Below, piece after piece: positions 1-9,200 of a stretch of DNA of 54,820 nucleotides. The stretch covers positions 1-54,820 of the forward strand of contig CATZMG010000003.1 in the NCBI GenBank assembly GCA_958421655.1, in the 5' to 3' direction. How positions within the stretch are numbered: position 1 is the stretch's first letter; every line of letters begins with the position of its first letter. Position numbers and translations under genes: made by a program. The DNA comes from an uncultured Collinsella sp. (lineage in GTDB: Bacteria; Actinomycetota; Coriobacteriia; Coriobacteriales; Coriobacteriaceae). Below the pieces are notes generated by a model. That model had not been told where the DNA came from. It saw only the letters and a program-made list of their open reading frames with translations, and did no database searches.

Positions 1-375
1 TTCGCAGGGTCGCGCGAGGCAAAGGTTTCCCCGCCCTGCGCTCCGGCGTTGAGTCGTCGCATGCTCGTTACAGAAAAGCTGATAATAAGTTTGTGTGCCG
101 CCCCTTTGGGGCGGCACTTTTTGTGTGGGGTCCCTGTCTCCACAATTTCCGTCAAGCTTTTGGTTAGATTTTGGTCAGTTGGCGTAAGGGTGGAAGGCCA
201 AAAGATTGCTGGCGAAAAAAGCTCAGAGAAAGTGCTGGTAGGGGAGTTGTTGAGCTTTTCGACAGCTTTTGAGCAAAAGAAACTTTGTGGCTATTGCCGG
301 CGATTGCGTTGTCGCGGTCATGGCGGTGCGGAATGCTGGTCGTAAGCGTCGAATGCTCCGACTTTGGAGGCCAAC
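1..375. other. Leading intergenic stretch
   Basis: No gene can be supported here. One reading frame on the plus strand stops with TGA at 50-52 and could be the tail of a gene that begins before the window, but too little is present to name it. The terminator at 95-122 fits such an upstream gene. From about 130 to 365 the sequence is moderately AT-rich with no convincing coding signal and no clear promoter, although it must hold the promoter for the gene at 376. Confidence 0.4.
95..122 (+). terminator. Rho-independent terminator
   Basis: A perfect 10-bp stem (GTGCCGCCCC at 95-104 with GGGGCGGCAC at 108-117), a TTT loop and a TTTTT tail at 118-122. It would end the transcript of a gene lying upstream of the window. 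Confidence 0.9.
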
Positions 376-810
376 ATGGACCTGTTTCTTGAGACTCCGC
401 AGCAACAAGCTGAGCGCATGCTGCGTCAGCAGCAACGACTCATGGAGATGCAAATGCAAGGGGCGGCAGTCCAGCCCTTTGCGCAAAATGTCGTGCCCGC
501 TGCTGTACCTGCAGCTGTGCCCGGGTGCGAATCGGCACCAGAGGCCTATTCCGTACAGCAAGATTCATATGCGCAGGAGCTCGCGTTCGACAAGCGTCGT
601 GCGCGTCGTCGCCGCGTGGGCCAGCGCCTGCGCACATTGGCGATGATCGTGCTCATTCCGCTAGGACTTGCGGCGATTTTCTTGGTCTCGTATGCGCTCA
701 CCTGCATCCTCAACGGTGCCTCGCCCAATGAGGTGCTCCAGCATCTAGCGGCCCTGGGCCAGCGCCTAGGCGATGTCGCAACAACCATCCGCGCCGGCTG
801 GGAGAGTTAG
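376..810 (+). CDS. Small single-pass membrane protein, unknown function
   Basis: 144 residues. The start is the ATG at 376, five bases after GGAGG at 366-370. The first ~70 residues are Gln/Met-rich and amphipathic, followed by a Val/Pro/Ala stretch. A very basic patch (KRRARRRR) then precedes one hydrophobic segment at about residues 87-112. Positive charges before the segment suggest an N-in orientation with a short external tail. No domain or catalytic motif is recognised. It stands alone, with 123 bases before the next gene. It is probably real because of its strong ribosome-binding site, membrane segment and high-GC codon use, but its role is unknown. Confidence 0.65.
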   Translation: MDLFLETPQQQAERMLRQQQRLMEMQMQGAAVQPFAQNVVPAAVPAAVPGCESAPEAYSVQQDSYAQELAFDKRRARRRRVGQRLRTLAMIVLIPLGLAAIFLVSYALTCILNGASPNEVLQHLAALGQRLGDVATTIRAGWES

Positions 811-900
811 CGTTTGTCACATTAGGACTTCCAGGGTGTACGAATTATCGCCACGAGCAGAATTCTTGCATCCTGTGGGTCCTGTCGTGCGACTGAATAG

Positions 901-928
901 TATTATTGAAGATAAATAATAATATGAT
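901..928 (+). promoter_or_regulatory. AT-rich promoter/operator candidate with inverted repeat
   Basis: A sharply AT-rich patch directly before the 934 gene. TATTATT (901-907) is mirrored by AATAATA (915-921), and TATGAT at 923-928 could be a -10 element. If so, transcription would begin at or next to the ATG at 934, giving a leaderless message; that agrees with the absence of a Shine-Dalgarno sequence there. The -35 is not convincing. The inverted repeat is a plausible site for the HTH protein encoded downstream. Confidence 0.35.
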
Positions 929-933
929 TTGTT

Positions 934-1464
934 ATGTATAAGCAGGATTTAGAACAGACTCTTTTGGGCATTGACGAAGAGGCAGAGCTGGAAATAGGTC
1001 CAAGAGACGACAGGCCGAGCGTTGTATTGGTGGGAGGAAGCGCCTTCATGCTTAACGATGTGACGAATCGTTCGGTTACACATGACATCGATGTGTTTGA
1101 GGCAGACAGGTGCCTCCGCGAGATCATAGCTCGATACCCCGAGGTGAATGGTATGGCGGTGGCATATTGTAATCAGATGCCATTCAATTACGAAGATCGT
1201 TTGATCCCCTTGGATATTGGGGCGCGTTTTATCAGGTACTTTACGCCATCCTTGGAGGACCTGGCGGTAATGAAGCTCTATGCCTACCGCCCGAACGACA
1301 TCGTTGATCTTCATAGTCAGGCATTCGTCGACCGACTTGATTGGGGGTTGCTCGAACGGCTTATATTCGACGAGGGAGAGGCGCTGGCGTCGTCGCCTTC
1401 GGAGCGGAGTTATCAAGAGATGGTCTGTGCATACAGGCAATACAAAAAGGAGGTGCTCGGTTGA
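934..1464 (+). CDS. DUF6036-like nucleotidyltransferase-fold protein (possible toxin)
   Basis: 176 residues. The segment LVGGSAFMLND near residue 33 followed by THDIDVF near 50 has the GGS...DxD pattern of the minimal nucleotidyltransferase fold, and SLEDLAVMKLYAYRPNDIVDL near 110 matches the lysine-containing C-terminal motif of DUF6036/AbiEii-type proteins. In characterised relatives such proteins transfer nucleotides to RNA or protein and often act as toxins in two-gene modules; that function is inferred here. No ribosome-binding site precedes the ATG. The gene overlaps the next by four bases, so the two are translationally coupled. The unit is isolated and flanked by unrelated genes, consistent with lateral acquisition. 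Confidence 0.65.
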   Translation: MYKQDLEQTLLGIDEEAELEIGPRDDRPSVVLVGGSAFMLNDVTNRSVTHDIDVFEADRCLREIIARYPEVNGMAVAYCNQMPFNYEDRLIPLDIGARFIRYFTPSLEDLAVMKLYAYRPNDIVDLHSQAFVDRLDWGLLERLIFDEGEALASSPSERSYQEMVCAYRQYKKEVLG

Positions 1465-2024
1465 ATCTGACCTTTGAGGGATTCTTAAAAGGCTATTGCC
1501 GAGAGCTATCCGGACAGCAGTCGCTGAGTTTTAGAAAATTGGTTGAGTGGGCGACGACGGATGCGCCGCGCGTGGCGGAGCCCCTGTTTTTGCTCGCTTT
1601 GGCACAGGGTAAAGCCGAATACGTTCTGGGCTTATCCGAGGGTTCGTGGATGGAAGAGGGTTACCGAGGCGTTTTGTCCTTGTACGCCCAAACGGGTAGC
1701 CTGGCATCTCTGTGCGCCGAGGACAAACTTCCTAATCGTTATGCCAACGTTTGGCGTGCGTATAGAGCGGTGAAGGAAAAGCCAGTGGCGGACAGAAGGA
1801 TCAACGCCCTGATGCGAAAAAGAACGTTGGGAGCGCTAGAGGAATCGGGCGTAACGCGCTACGGTCTCTGCCGCGATTTGAATCTGAATAAGGGAAACGT
1901 GTACGCATATTTAGCCGGTGATGACTCAAAGGTGAGCAGGGAGACGGCGCGCCGCATTATGGAATATGCGGAGGAGAGGGGCGCCCAAGAAGGGGCCGGG
2001 CGCCCGGTGCGTATGGCGGGGTAA
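1461..2024 (+). CDS. HTH protein paired with the DUF6036 gene (possible antitoxin/regulator)
   Basis: 187 residues. I place the start at the TTG at 1461, which overlaps the TGA of the preceding gene (TTGA overlap) and follows AGGAGG at about 1449-1453. The N-terminal ~120 residues are helical and of no recognised family. Residues ~130-175 (GVTRYGLCRDLNLNKGNVYA, then SRETARRIMEYAEE) look like an XRE/Cro-type helix-turn-helix. A DNA-binding protein coupled to a nucleotidyltransferase-fold protein resembles AbiE-like and other type II/IV modules, although here the presumed toxin comes first. The function is inferred from arrangement only. Confidence 0.6.
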   Translation: MNLTFEGFLKGYCRELSGQQSLSFRKLVEWATTDAPRVAEPLFLLALAQGKAEYVLGLSEGSWMEEGYRGVLSLYAQTGSLASLCAEDKLPNRYANVWRAYRAVKEKPVADRRINALMRKRTLGALEESGVTRYGLCRDLNLNKGNVYAYLAGDDSKVSRETARRIMEYAEERGAQEGAGRPVRMAG

Positions 2025-2075
2025 GATTGATCGCGGTTTTGATTGGTGCTCGATTGGGTTTGTTGGGCGGAGTTT

Positions 2076-3431
2076 ATGTCTGCTATTGATATTGTGCTTG
2101 TTGTGATCGCCTTGGTGACGGTGGGGGTTGCTGTGGCTTGCGCCCTCCAGCTCAAGAGCCTGCGTGCCGAGTTGCGGGGGCGTGGCGACAGTAGCGCGGA
2201 AACGCTGGCAGCACTCGAGCAGGCCAACAACGCGCTCGATGCCCTGAACGTCGCGCTGGCCGAAACTCGCCGCACGGCCAATGCCATCGCGCAGCAGCAG
2301 ACGACCGATGCGGCCGTGGAGCAGCAACGTTACCTGACCATCGCACGCGAGTTTTCGCAAGCTGGTGACCGGATGGATGACCTGCGCCGCGAGACGGCCC
2401 AACAGCTCGGCGCCAACCGCGAGGGCATCGAGCATCGCCTGGACAAGGTGCGCGAGACGGTCGATGCCCAGCTGGGCGCCATCCGCAAGGACAACAACGT
2501 GCAACTCGATCAGATGCGCGCGACGGTGGACGAGAAACTCTCCCGCACGCTCAACGACCGCCTGTCTGCATCGTTTAAGCAGGTGAGCGACCAGCTCGAG
2601 GCCGTGTACAAGGGTCTGGGCGACATGCAGTCCATCGCCACCGGCGTGGGCGACCTTAAGCGCGTGCTGGGCAACGTGAAGGCGCGTGGCATTTTGGGCG
2701 AGGTACAGCTGGGTGCAATTCTGGCGGACATCCTTACACCCGACCAGTATCTGGAAAACGTCGCCACCAAGCCCGGCGCCTCGGAGCGCGTTGAGTTTGC
2801 CGTCAAGCTGCCGGTGGACGAGGGCGACCCCGTGCTGCTGCCGATTGACTCCAAGTTTCCGGGCGACGCGTACGAGCACTTGCTCGACGCGCAGGAGTCG
2901 GGCGATGCGGAGACCGTGGCGGCTGCGCGCAAGACGCTCGACACCATGGTCAAGCGCGAGGCCAAGGACATCTGCGAAAAGTACCTGAGTGTGCCGGCAA
3001 CGACCAACTTTGGCATCATGTTCGTGCCGTTTGAGGGACTGTACGCCGAGGTCGTCAGCCGCCCCGGGCTTATCGAGACCCTGGGCCGCGACTATCACGT
3101 CAACGTTGCCGGTCCCAGCACCATGGCGGCCATCCTCAACAGCCTGCAGATGAGTTACCAAACGTTTAAGCTGCAAAAACGCACCGACGACGTGCTGCGC
3201 GTGCTCTCCGCCGTCAAGGCCGAGCTGCCGCGCTATCAAAAGGCGCTGCGCCGCGCCCAGCAGCAGATCGAGACCGCGGGCAAAACGGTCGAGGGTATCA
3301 TCACCACGCGCACCAACGTTATGGAGCGCAAGCTCAGGGACATCGACGCGCTGGAAGACGCCGACCAAGCCGATGAGATCTTGGGACTCACGCCTGCGGG
3401 CCTTCCCACAGACCAAGAAGACGAGGGCTAA
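2076..3431 (+). CDS. DNA recombination protein RmuC
   Basis: 451 residues. An N-terminal membrane anchor (residues ~3-27, VLVVIALVTVGVAVACALQL) is followed by a long coiled coil rich in Glu, Gln, Ala and Arg (~30-170). The conserved RmuC nuclease-like core is then recognisable: GNVKARGILGEVQLGAIL, ERVEFAVKLP, LLPIDSKFPGDAYEHL and ATTNFGIMFVPFEGLYAEV. RmuC limits recombination at inverted repeats and belongs to the PD-(D/E)XK-like fold group. The start is the ATG at 2076 with GGAG at 2069-2072; an in-frame upstream GTG lacks a ribosome-binding site. A terminator follows directly. Confidence 0.93.
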   Translation: MSAIDIVLVVIALVTVGVAVACALQLKSLRAELRGRGDSSAETLAALEQANNALDALNVALAETRRTANAIAQQQTTDAAVEQQRYLTIAREFSQAGDRMDDLRRETAQQLGANREGIEHRLDKVRETVDAQLGAIRKDNNVQLDQMRATVDEKLSRTLNDRLSASFKQVSDQLEAVYKGLGDMQSIATGVGDLKRVLGNVKARGILGEVQLGAILADILTPDQYLENVATKPGASERVEFAVKLPVDEGDPVLLPIDSKFPGDAYEHLLDAQESGDAETVAAARKTLDTMVKREAKDICEKYLSVPATTNFGIMFVPFEGLYAEVVSRPGLIETLGRDYHVNVAGPSTMAAILNSLQMSYQTFKLQKRTDDVLRVLSAVKAELPRYQKALRRAQQQIETAGKTVEGIITTRTNVMERKLRDIDALEDADQADEILGLTPAGLPTDQEDEG

Positions 3432-3444
3432 TTGCAACAAGACG

Positions 3445-3484
3445 GCGGGGCGCCGGCGTAAACGCGGGTGCCCCGCTGCTTTTC
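3445..3484 (+). terminator. Rho-independent terminator after rmuC
   Basis: GCGGGGCGCC (3445-3454) pairs with GGTGCCCCGC (3467-3476) with one G-U wobble, followed by TGCTTTT. It separates rmuC from the ABC exporter gene. Confidence 0.8.
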
Positions 3485-3558
3485 GCATCGCGCTTGCCTG
3501 AAGTGCGCTTCAATGTGCAACAATGGCGTTTCGCCCTATCAGATGCGAAAGGAAGCCC

Positions 3559-5361
3559 ATGTCTCAGAGAAGCACCAGCCCGCTCAGCCGCTCCACCGTG
3601 CGCCGCACGCTGCAGCGGTTTTGGGGTGTCACGCGCACGCAGCCGCTGATCGTCTTTCTCTCGGTGTTCTCGTCGGCGGGCTACATCTTTTTGCTGACGT
3701 TTGCCAACACCTACGTGATGGCCCTCATTGTCGACCGCGTTCAAGCCGGTCCCGTGGCGGGTGACCAGGTGTTTGAGGTCTTCGGCCCCTATATCCTGGC
3801 GCTTGTACTCGTTAACCTGGTGGGTCAGATCCTCTCCAAGTTACAGGACTACACCGTCTACAAGCTCGAGATTGCAGGCAACTATCACCTGGCGCGTCTA
3901 TGCTTCGACACGCTCTCCAACCAATCCATGACATTCCATACCAGCCGCTTTGGCGGATCGCTCGTGAGCCAGACGAGTCGTTTTATGAGCGGCTACACGG
4001 GGCTGGTGGACGTGACGGTGTATTCGCTCATCCCCACCATCACCTCGGTCATCTGCACCGTGGCCGCACTCGCCCCGGTGGTGCCGACGTTTACCGTGAT
4101 CCTGGTGTGCATCATGGTCGTCTACATCGCGTTTGTCTGGCTTATGTACAAGCGCATCATGCCGCTTTCGGCCGCGACGTCCGCCGCGCAGAACAAGCTC
4201 TCGGGCGTACTCTCCGACGCGGTCACGAACATCTTGGCCGTCAAGACTTGCGGGCGCGAGGACTTTGAACGCGATCTGTTCGACGCCGCCGATCGTGCCG
4301 CGCGCGATGCCGAGACGGTCTCGATGCACGCCATGATGCAGCGCAACTTTACGACCTCGGGTCTTATCGTCATCACCATGGCCGTGGTGAGTGTGTTCGT
4401 GGCGGGCGGCAACGCGTGGTTTGGCATCTCGGCCGGCTCGCTCGTCATGATCTTTACCTACACCTATAACCTCACCATGCGCCTGAACTACGTAAGCTCC
4501 ATGATGCAGCGCATCAACCGCGCTTTGGGCGATGCGGCCGAGATGACGCGCGTGCTGGACGAGCCATGTTTGGTGGCAGACGACCCGGACGCCCCTGAGC
4601 TCAAAGTGACCGAGGGCGCGATTGATTTTGAGCACCTGAGCTTTGCGTATCGTGATGCAGCGGCGGGCGAGAGCGTGTTCGATGATCTGACACTTCATGT
4701 GGCGGCGGGCCAGCGCGTGGGCCTGGTGGGCAAATCGGGCTCGGGCAAGACGACGCTCACCAAACTGCTGCTGCGCCTAGACGATGTTCAGGGCGGCCGC
4801 GTGCTCGTGGACGGTCAGGACGTCTCGCGCTGCACGCAGCAGAGCCTGCGCCGCCAGGTTGCCTACGTGCCGCAGGAGGCGCTGCTGTTCCACCGCTCCA
4901 TTCGCGAAAACATTGCCTACGGTCGTCCCGACGCCACTGATGAGCAGATTCGCGAGGCCGCGCGCCTGGCCAACGCTCTGGAGTTTATCGACCGCCTGCC
5001 CCGTGGCTTTGACACCATGGTGGGCGAGCGCGGCGTCAAGCTCTCGGGTGGCCAGCGTCAGCGCGTGGCTATCGCTCGCGCCATCCTAACCGACGCGCCG
5101 ATTCTGGTGCTCGACGAGGCGACCTCTGCCCTCGACAGCGAGTCCGAGGCGTTGGTGCAGGAGGCGCTCGAGAACCTGATGCGCGGCCGCACCTCCATTG
5201 TGGTGGCACATCGCCTGTCCACCGTGGCGGCGCTCGACCGCATCGTGGTGCTGGCCGATGGCGAGATCGTCGAGGACGGCACGCATGCGCAGCTCGTCGA
5301 GGCGGGTGGTGAGTACGCGAGCCTGTGGAGCCGTCAGACCGGCGCATTCTTGGAGGCGTAA
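3559..5361 (+). CDS. ABC-type exporter, fused membrane and ATPase domains
   Basis: 600 residues, a typical half-transporter that would dimerise. The first ~330 residues are a type-I ABC exporter membrane domain with about six hydrophobic segments. The ATPase domain carries Walker A GKSGSGKT (Gly391-Thr398), the signature LSGGQRQR (from Leu495), Walker B ILVLDEATSALD (Asp519, Glu520) and the switch His551 in VAHR. It belongs to the MsbA/MdlB-like multidrug and lipid exporter group; the substrate cannot be read from sequence. The start is the ATG at 3559 after GAAAGGAAG. It stands alone rather than beside a partner half-transporter. Confidence 0.9.
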   Translation: MSQRSTSPLSRSTVRRTLQRFWGVTRTQPLIVFLSVFSSAGYIFLLTFANTYVMALIVDRVQAGPVAGDQVFEVFGPYILALVLVNLVGQILSKLQDYTVYKLEIAGNYHLARLCFDTLSNQSMTFHTSRFGGSLVSQTSRFMSGYTGLVDVTVYSLIPTITSVICTVAALAPVVPTFTVILVCIMVVYIAFVWLMYKRIMPLSAATSAAQNKLSGVLSDAVTNILAVKTCGREDFERDLFDAADRAARDAETVSMHAMMQRNFTTSGLIVITMAVVSVFVAGGNAWFGISAGSLVMIFTYTYNLTMRLNYVSSMMQRINRALGDAAEMTRVLDEPCLVADDPDAPELKVTEGAIDFEHLSFAYRDAAAGESVFDDLTLHVAAGQRVGLVGKSGSGKTTLTKLLLRLDDVQGGRVLVDGQDVSRCTQQSLRRQVAYVPQEALLFHRSIRENIAYGRPDATDEQIREAARLANALEFIDRLPRGFDTMVGERGVKLSGGQRQRVAIARAILTDAPILVLDEATSALDSESEALVQEALENLMRGRTSIVVAHRLSTVAALDRIVVLADGEIVEDGTHAQLVEAGGEYASLWSRQTGAFLEA

Positions 5362-5424
5362 GCGTCTCGGACGTGGGACAATTGTGCCCATTAGTTTATT
5401 GTGCCGTTGAGCCAAGGAGTCGTT

Positions 5425-6090
5425 ATGCCACGCGAGACCAATGCCACCAAGCGCGAGCGCGCCATCGAGGTGTGTGAGCGCCTCGACCGTCGCTATGGCC
5501 CGGTCGAGTGCTTTTTGGACCACGAGAATCCCTTCCGCCTGCTGATCGCGGTGCTGCTTTCGGCGCAAACGACCGATGCACAGGTCAACAAAGTGACGCC
5601 GCGGCTGTTTGCCCAGTGGCCCACACCCGAGGCCATGGCTGGGGCGAGCGTGGCTGACGTGGCAGACACTATCAAGTCACTCGGCTTCTACAAGAGCAAA
5701 GCCAAGCATGCCGTCGAGGCCGCGCAGATGATCGTCGCCGACTATGGCGGCGAGGTGCCGGCCGACATGAAGGAACTCGTGAAGCTGCCGGGCGTGGGAC
5801 GCAAGACGGCAAACATCGTGCTCAACGTGGGGTATGGCATCGTGGAGGGTATTGCGGTGGACACACACGTCAACCGCATTGCGCACCGCCTGATGCTGAG
5901 TCCTAAGACGCATGCCAAGGAGCCGCTCAAGACCGAGCAGGATCTGCTCAAGATTTTGCCGCACGAGTATTGGGAGTCGGTCAACCATCAGTGGATCACC
6001 TTCGGTCGCGAGATCTGCGACGCCCGCAAGCCTAAGTGTGACGAGTGTCCGCTGGCAGATTTGTGCCCCAGCGTGCGCGTAGCGGGGTAG
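5425..6090 (+). CDS. Endonuclease III (DNA glycosylase/AP lyase)
   Basis: 221 residues, the usual length. It removes oxidised pyrimidines and cleaves the abasic site in base-excision repair. The helix-hairpin-helix motif LPGVGRKTAN contains the Schiff-base lysine (Lys127), and the catalytic aspartate is Asp146 in VDTHV. The C-terminus has the C-x6-C-x2-C-x5-C spacing of the 4Fe-4S cluster (CDARKPKCDECPLADLC). The start is the ATG at 5425 with AAGGAG at 5414-5419. It lies directly upstream of mfd, so two repair genes are adjacent, though a terminator-like hairpin separates them. Confidence 0.96.
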   Translation: MPRETNATKRERAIEVCERLDRRYGPVECFLDHENPFRLLIAVLLSAQTTDAQVNKVTPRLFAQWPTPEAMAGASVADVADTIKSLGFYKSKAKHAVEAAQMIVADYGGEVPADMKELVKLPGVGRKTANIVLNVGYGIVEGIAVDTHVNRIAHRLMLSPKTHAKEPLKTEQDLLKILPHEYWESVNHQWITFGREICDARKPKCDECPLADLCPSVRVAG

Positions 6091-6194
6091 GGCGGAACGC
6101 ATCTTCGTCTGGCGTTTTTTGCGGGGCTGGGTTTGCCCTTGAGCCGGAGTCCTCTCCATGCGCTACCATGACAGACAATGTATTTGACGTACGA

Positions 6195-6222
6195 CCCGCC
6201 GAGCTTGCCCCGGCGGGCTTTT
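6195..6222 (+). terminator. Terminator-like hairpin between nth and mfd
   Basis: CCCGCCG (6195-6201) pairs with CGGCGGG (6211-6217), with a 9-base loop and a CTTTT tail. It ends 25 bases before the mfd start codon. It can serve as the nth terminator; if the mfd promoter is further upstream, it lies in the mfd leader and could attenuate it. Confidence 0.65.
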
Positions 6223-6247
6223 GGCGTTGCGATGCCGGAGGAACAGC

Positions 6248-9200
6248 ATGCTCATTCACCGTATAGCCGCGCAGCTCTACACTGCCGAGGCGCTGCAGAC
6301 CGTCGAGGCTGGGCTCGATTCTGGCGAGGACGTGACGCTGGCCGTGTCTCAGTCGGGTCGAACGCTTATGGCCGCCGCCCAGTTTGCGCGCCGCCCGCGC
6401 CCTACGGTCTACATCGTGAGTGGCGAGGATGCGGCCGATCGCGCCGCGCGTAGCCTTGCCGCCTATGTGGGCCTGGCGCACGTGTGCCGCTTTCCCGAGC
6501 GCAAGGACTATCCTTGGCGCGAGCAGGCGCCTGACGACGCCGTGGTAGCCCAGCGCTGCGAGGCGCTCGGGCGCATCGTGCGCGGCGACAACTGCATCAT
6601 GGTCGCCTCGGCCCGCGCACTGCTGCGCTGCGTGCCGCCGGTCGAGAGCCACTACTGGGAGTCCACTACTTTTGCGGTGGGCGAGGAGATTCCCTTTGAC
6701 GAGGTGCCGCAGCGTCTGGTGGGCATGGGCTACACCAATGCCGGCGCCGCCGACGCGCCCGGCCTGTTCCGTGTGCACGGCGACACCGTCGAGGTGTTTC
6801 CCGCGCAGGAAAAGGCGCCCGTGCGCATTGAATTTTTCGGCGACGAGATCGACCGCATCCGCCGCATGGTGAGCTCTACGGGGCAGACCATCGGCAACGA
6901 GGACAGTATCGAGATCTTCTCCTGCCGTGAGCTGGCGCTTACCGACGATGCCGTTCACAACATGCATGTGGCGCTCTATCGCGCCAGCCAGGACGACAGC
7001 AAGTTGGCGGCGCTGCTCGAGATGGTGGATGCGCGCATCGTCACGCCTGAGCTCGACCGCTTTTTGCCAGTGATGTACGGCCAGACCGTGAGCCCGTTGT
7101 CGCACGTGAGCGGCAAGGCGCTCGTGGTGCTGTCCGAGCCGCGCTCGCTGTTCGACGATTGCCTGCGCGCCTACGAGGATATCGAGGCGCGTGCCGGCGA
7201 GGCGGGGGTCGACCGTCTGGATGGCCTGTACGTGCGTGCCCAGCAACTCGACTTTGGTTCCCAGCAACGCCTGAACTATGTGAGCCTCATCCGTGCCGGC
7301 GGTGCGGTGACGGCCGAGCTCAAGATTGAGCAGCCTGCCATCGCAGGCTCGGACAACCGTTTTATGACGCGCATCCAGGAGGTCGTGGGCAAGCGCTATG
7401 CCTGCGTGTTTGCCATCCCCGACCGCGGTGCGCGCGAGTCGATGGAGCTCACCTTTGGCGACGAGGGCATTATCTTTGAGGAATCGCTGACCGCGGCGCC
7501 CGAAAATGCCGGTGCCATCGGCGACCGCGTGCGCGTGGCGGCGGCGGATTCCGCCGACCGTGCCGCACGCCAGGAGGCCTATGCTTCCATTCGCGAGCGT
7601 AAGGCCGACGCGCTCAACGCCCGCTCGCTCGAGGCGGGCGCCGCGCAGGCTGCCGCCGGCGCCGCCGTGCCCACCATCTCGCGCGGGCGCGTGACCTTTG
7701 TGGACGCTGCCCTGCCACAGGGCGTGGTGGTGCCCGATGCCAACCTGGCCGTGTTCTCGATTGCCGACCTCAACGCCCGCATGGATGCCAACCGCGCGCG
7801 CAGCCGCCGCAAGGTTGACATTACGCAGATCACCTTCCCGTTTAAGCCGGGCGACTACGTGGTGCACGCTACCCACGGTATCGCGCTCTTTAGCGAGATC
7901 GTGCGTCAGGAAGTGGGCGGCAAGGAACGCGACTACTTTTTGCTGGAATACGCCGATGGCGACAAGCTCTACGTGCCGCTGGAGCAGGTTGACCGCATTA
8001 CGCGCTACGTTGGTCCCGACGGCGATAAGCCGCGCTTGACCAGGCTCAACACCGCCGACTGGACGCGTGCCACCAACAAGGCGCGCAAGAATGCCAAAAA
8101 GCTGGCGTTTGACCTGGTCGACCTCTATACGCGCCGCTCGTCGATTACCGGTATCGCCTGTCCGCCCGATACGCCCGAGCAGATCGAGATGGAGGAGAGC
8201 TTCCCCTACGACGAGACGCGCGACCAGCTGGAGGCCATCGCCGATATTAAGGCCGACATGGAAGCGCCCAAGCCCATGGACCGCCTGCTGTGCGGCGACG
8301 TGGGTTTCGGCAAGACCGAGGTCGCCCTGCGCGCGGCGTTTAAGTGCGTGGACTCCGGCCGCCAGGTCATGGTGCTCTGCCCCACGACCATTCTGGCCCA
8401 GCAGCACTACGAGACATTCTTTGAGCGCTTTGCCCCGTTTGGCCTGGAGGTCGAGGTGCTCAGCCGCTTCCGCACCCCGGCGCAGCAAAAGCGCGCGCTC
8501 AAGGCGTTTGCCGAGGGCACGATTGATGTGCTCATCGGCACGCACCGTCTGCTTTCGGCCGATGTGAACCCCAAGAACCTGGGCATGGTGATCATCGACG
8601 AAGAGCAGCGCTTTGGTGTGCAGCACAAGGAACAGCTCAAAAACCTGCGCGAGCAAATCGACGTGCTCACGCTCTCGGCAACGCCTATTCCGCGAACCAT
8701 GCAGATGGCCACAAGCGGCGTGCGCGACATGAGCCTGATCACCACGCCGCCGACCGGGCGTCGTCCCGTGATCGTGCACGTGGGGGAGTACGACCCCGAC
8801 GTGGTGAGTGCAGCGATTCGCCTGGAGGTGGGCCGCGGCGGTCAGGTGTATTACGTGTCCAACCGCGTCAAGACCATCGACGATGCCGTGGCGCGCGTGC
8901 ACGAGGCTGCGCCCGAGGCGCGCGTGGGCGTGGCACACGGCAAGATGAGCCCGCGCGAGGTCGAGGACGTGATGATCGAGTTCGCGACCAAGAAGATCGA
9001 CGTGCTTATCGCCACGACCATCGTGGAGAGCGGCATCGACAACGCAACGGCCAACACGCTCATCATCGAGGACTCGCAGCGTCTGGGTCTGGCACAGCTC
9101 TACCAGCTTAAGGGCCGCGTGGGCCGCTCTGCCACGCAGGCATACGCGTACTTTATGTTCCCCGGCGAGCTGCCGCTCACCGAGGAGGCCACGGCGCGCC

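Noticed and set aside
2..52. Tail of an upstream gene ending TGA at 50-52
   Set aside because: Only 16 codons are visible, very Arg-rich and without a recognisable motif; it cannot be supported as a gene.
1926..3488. A 520-codon minus-strand frame
   Set aside because: Antisense to rmuC; product composition is that of a mirrored coiled-coil gene.
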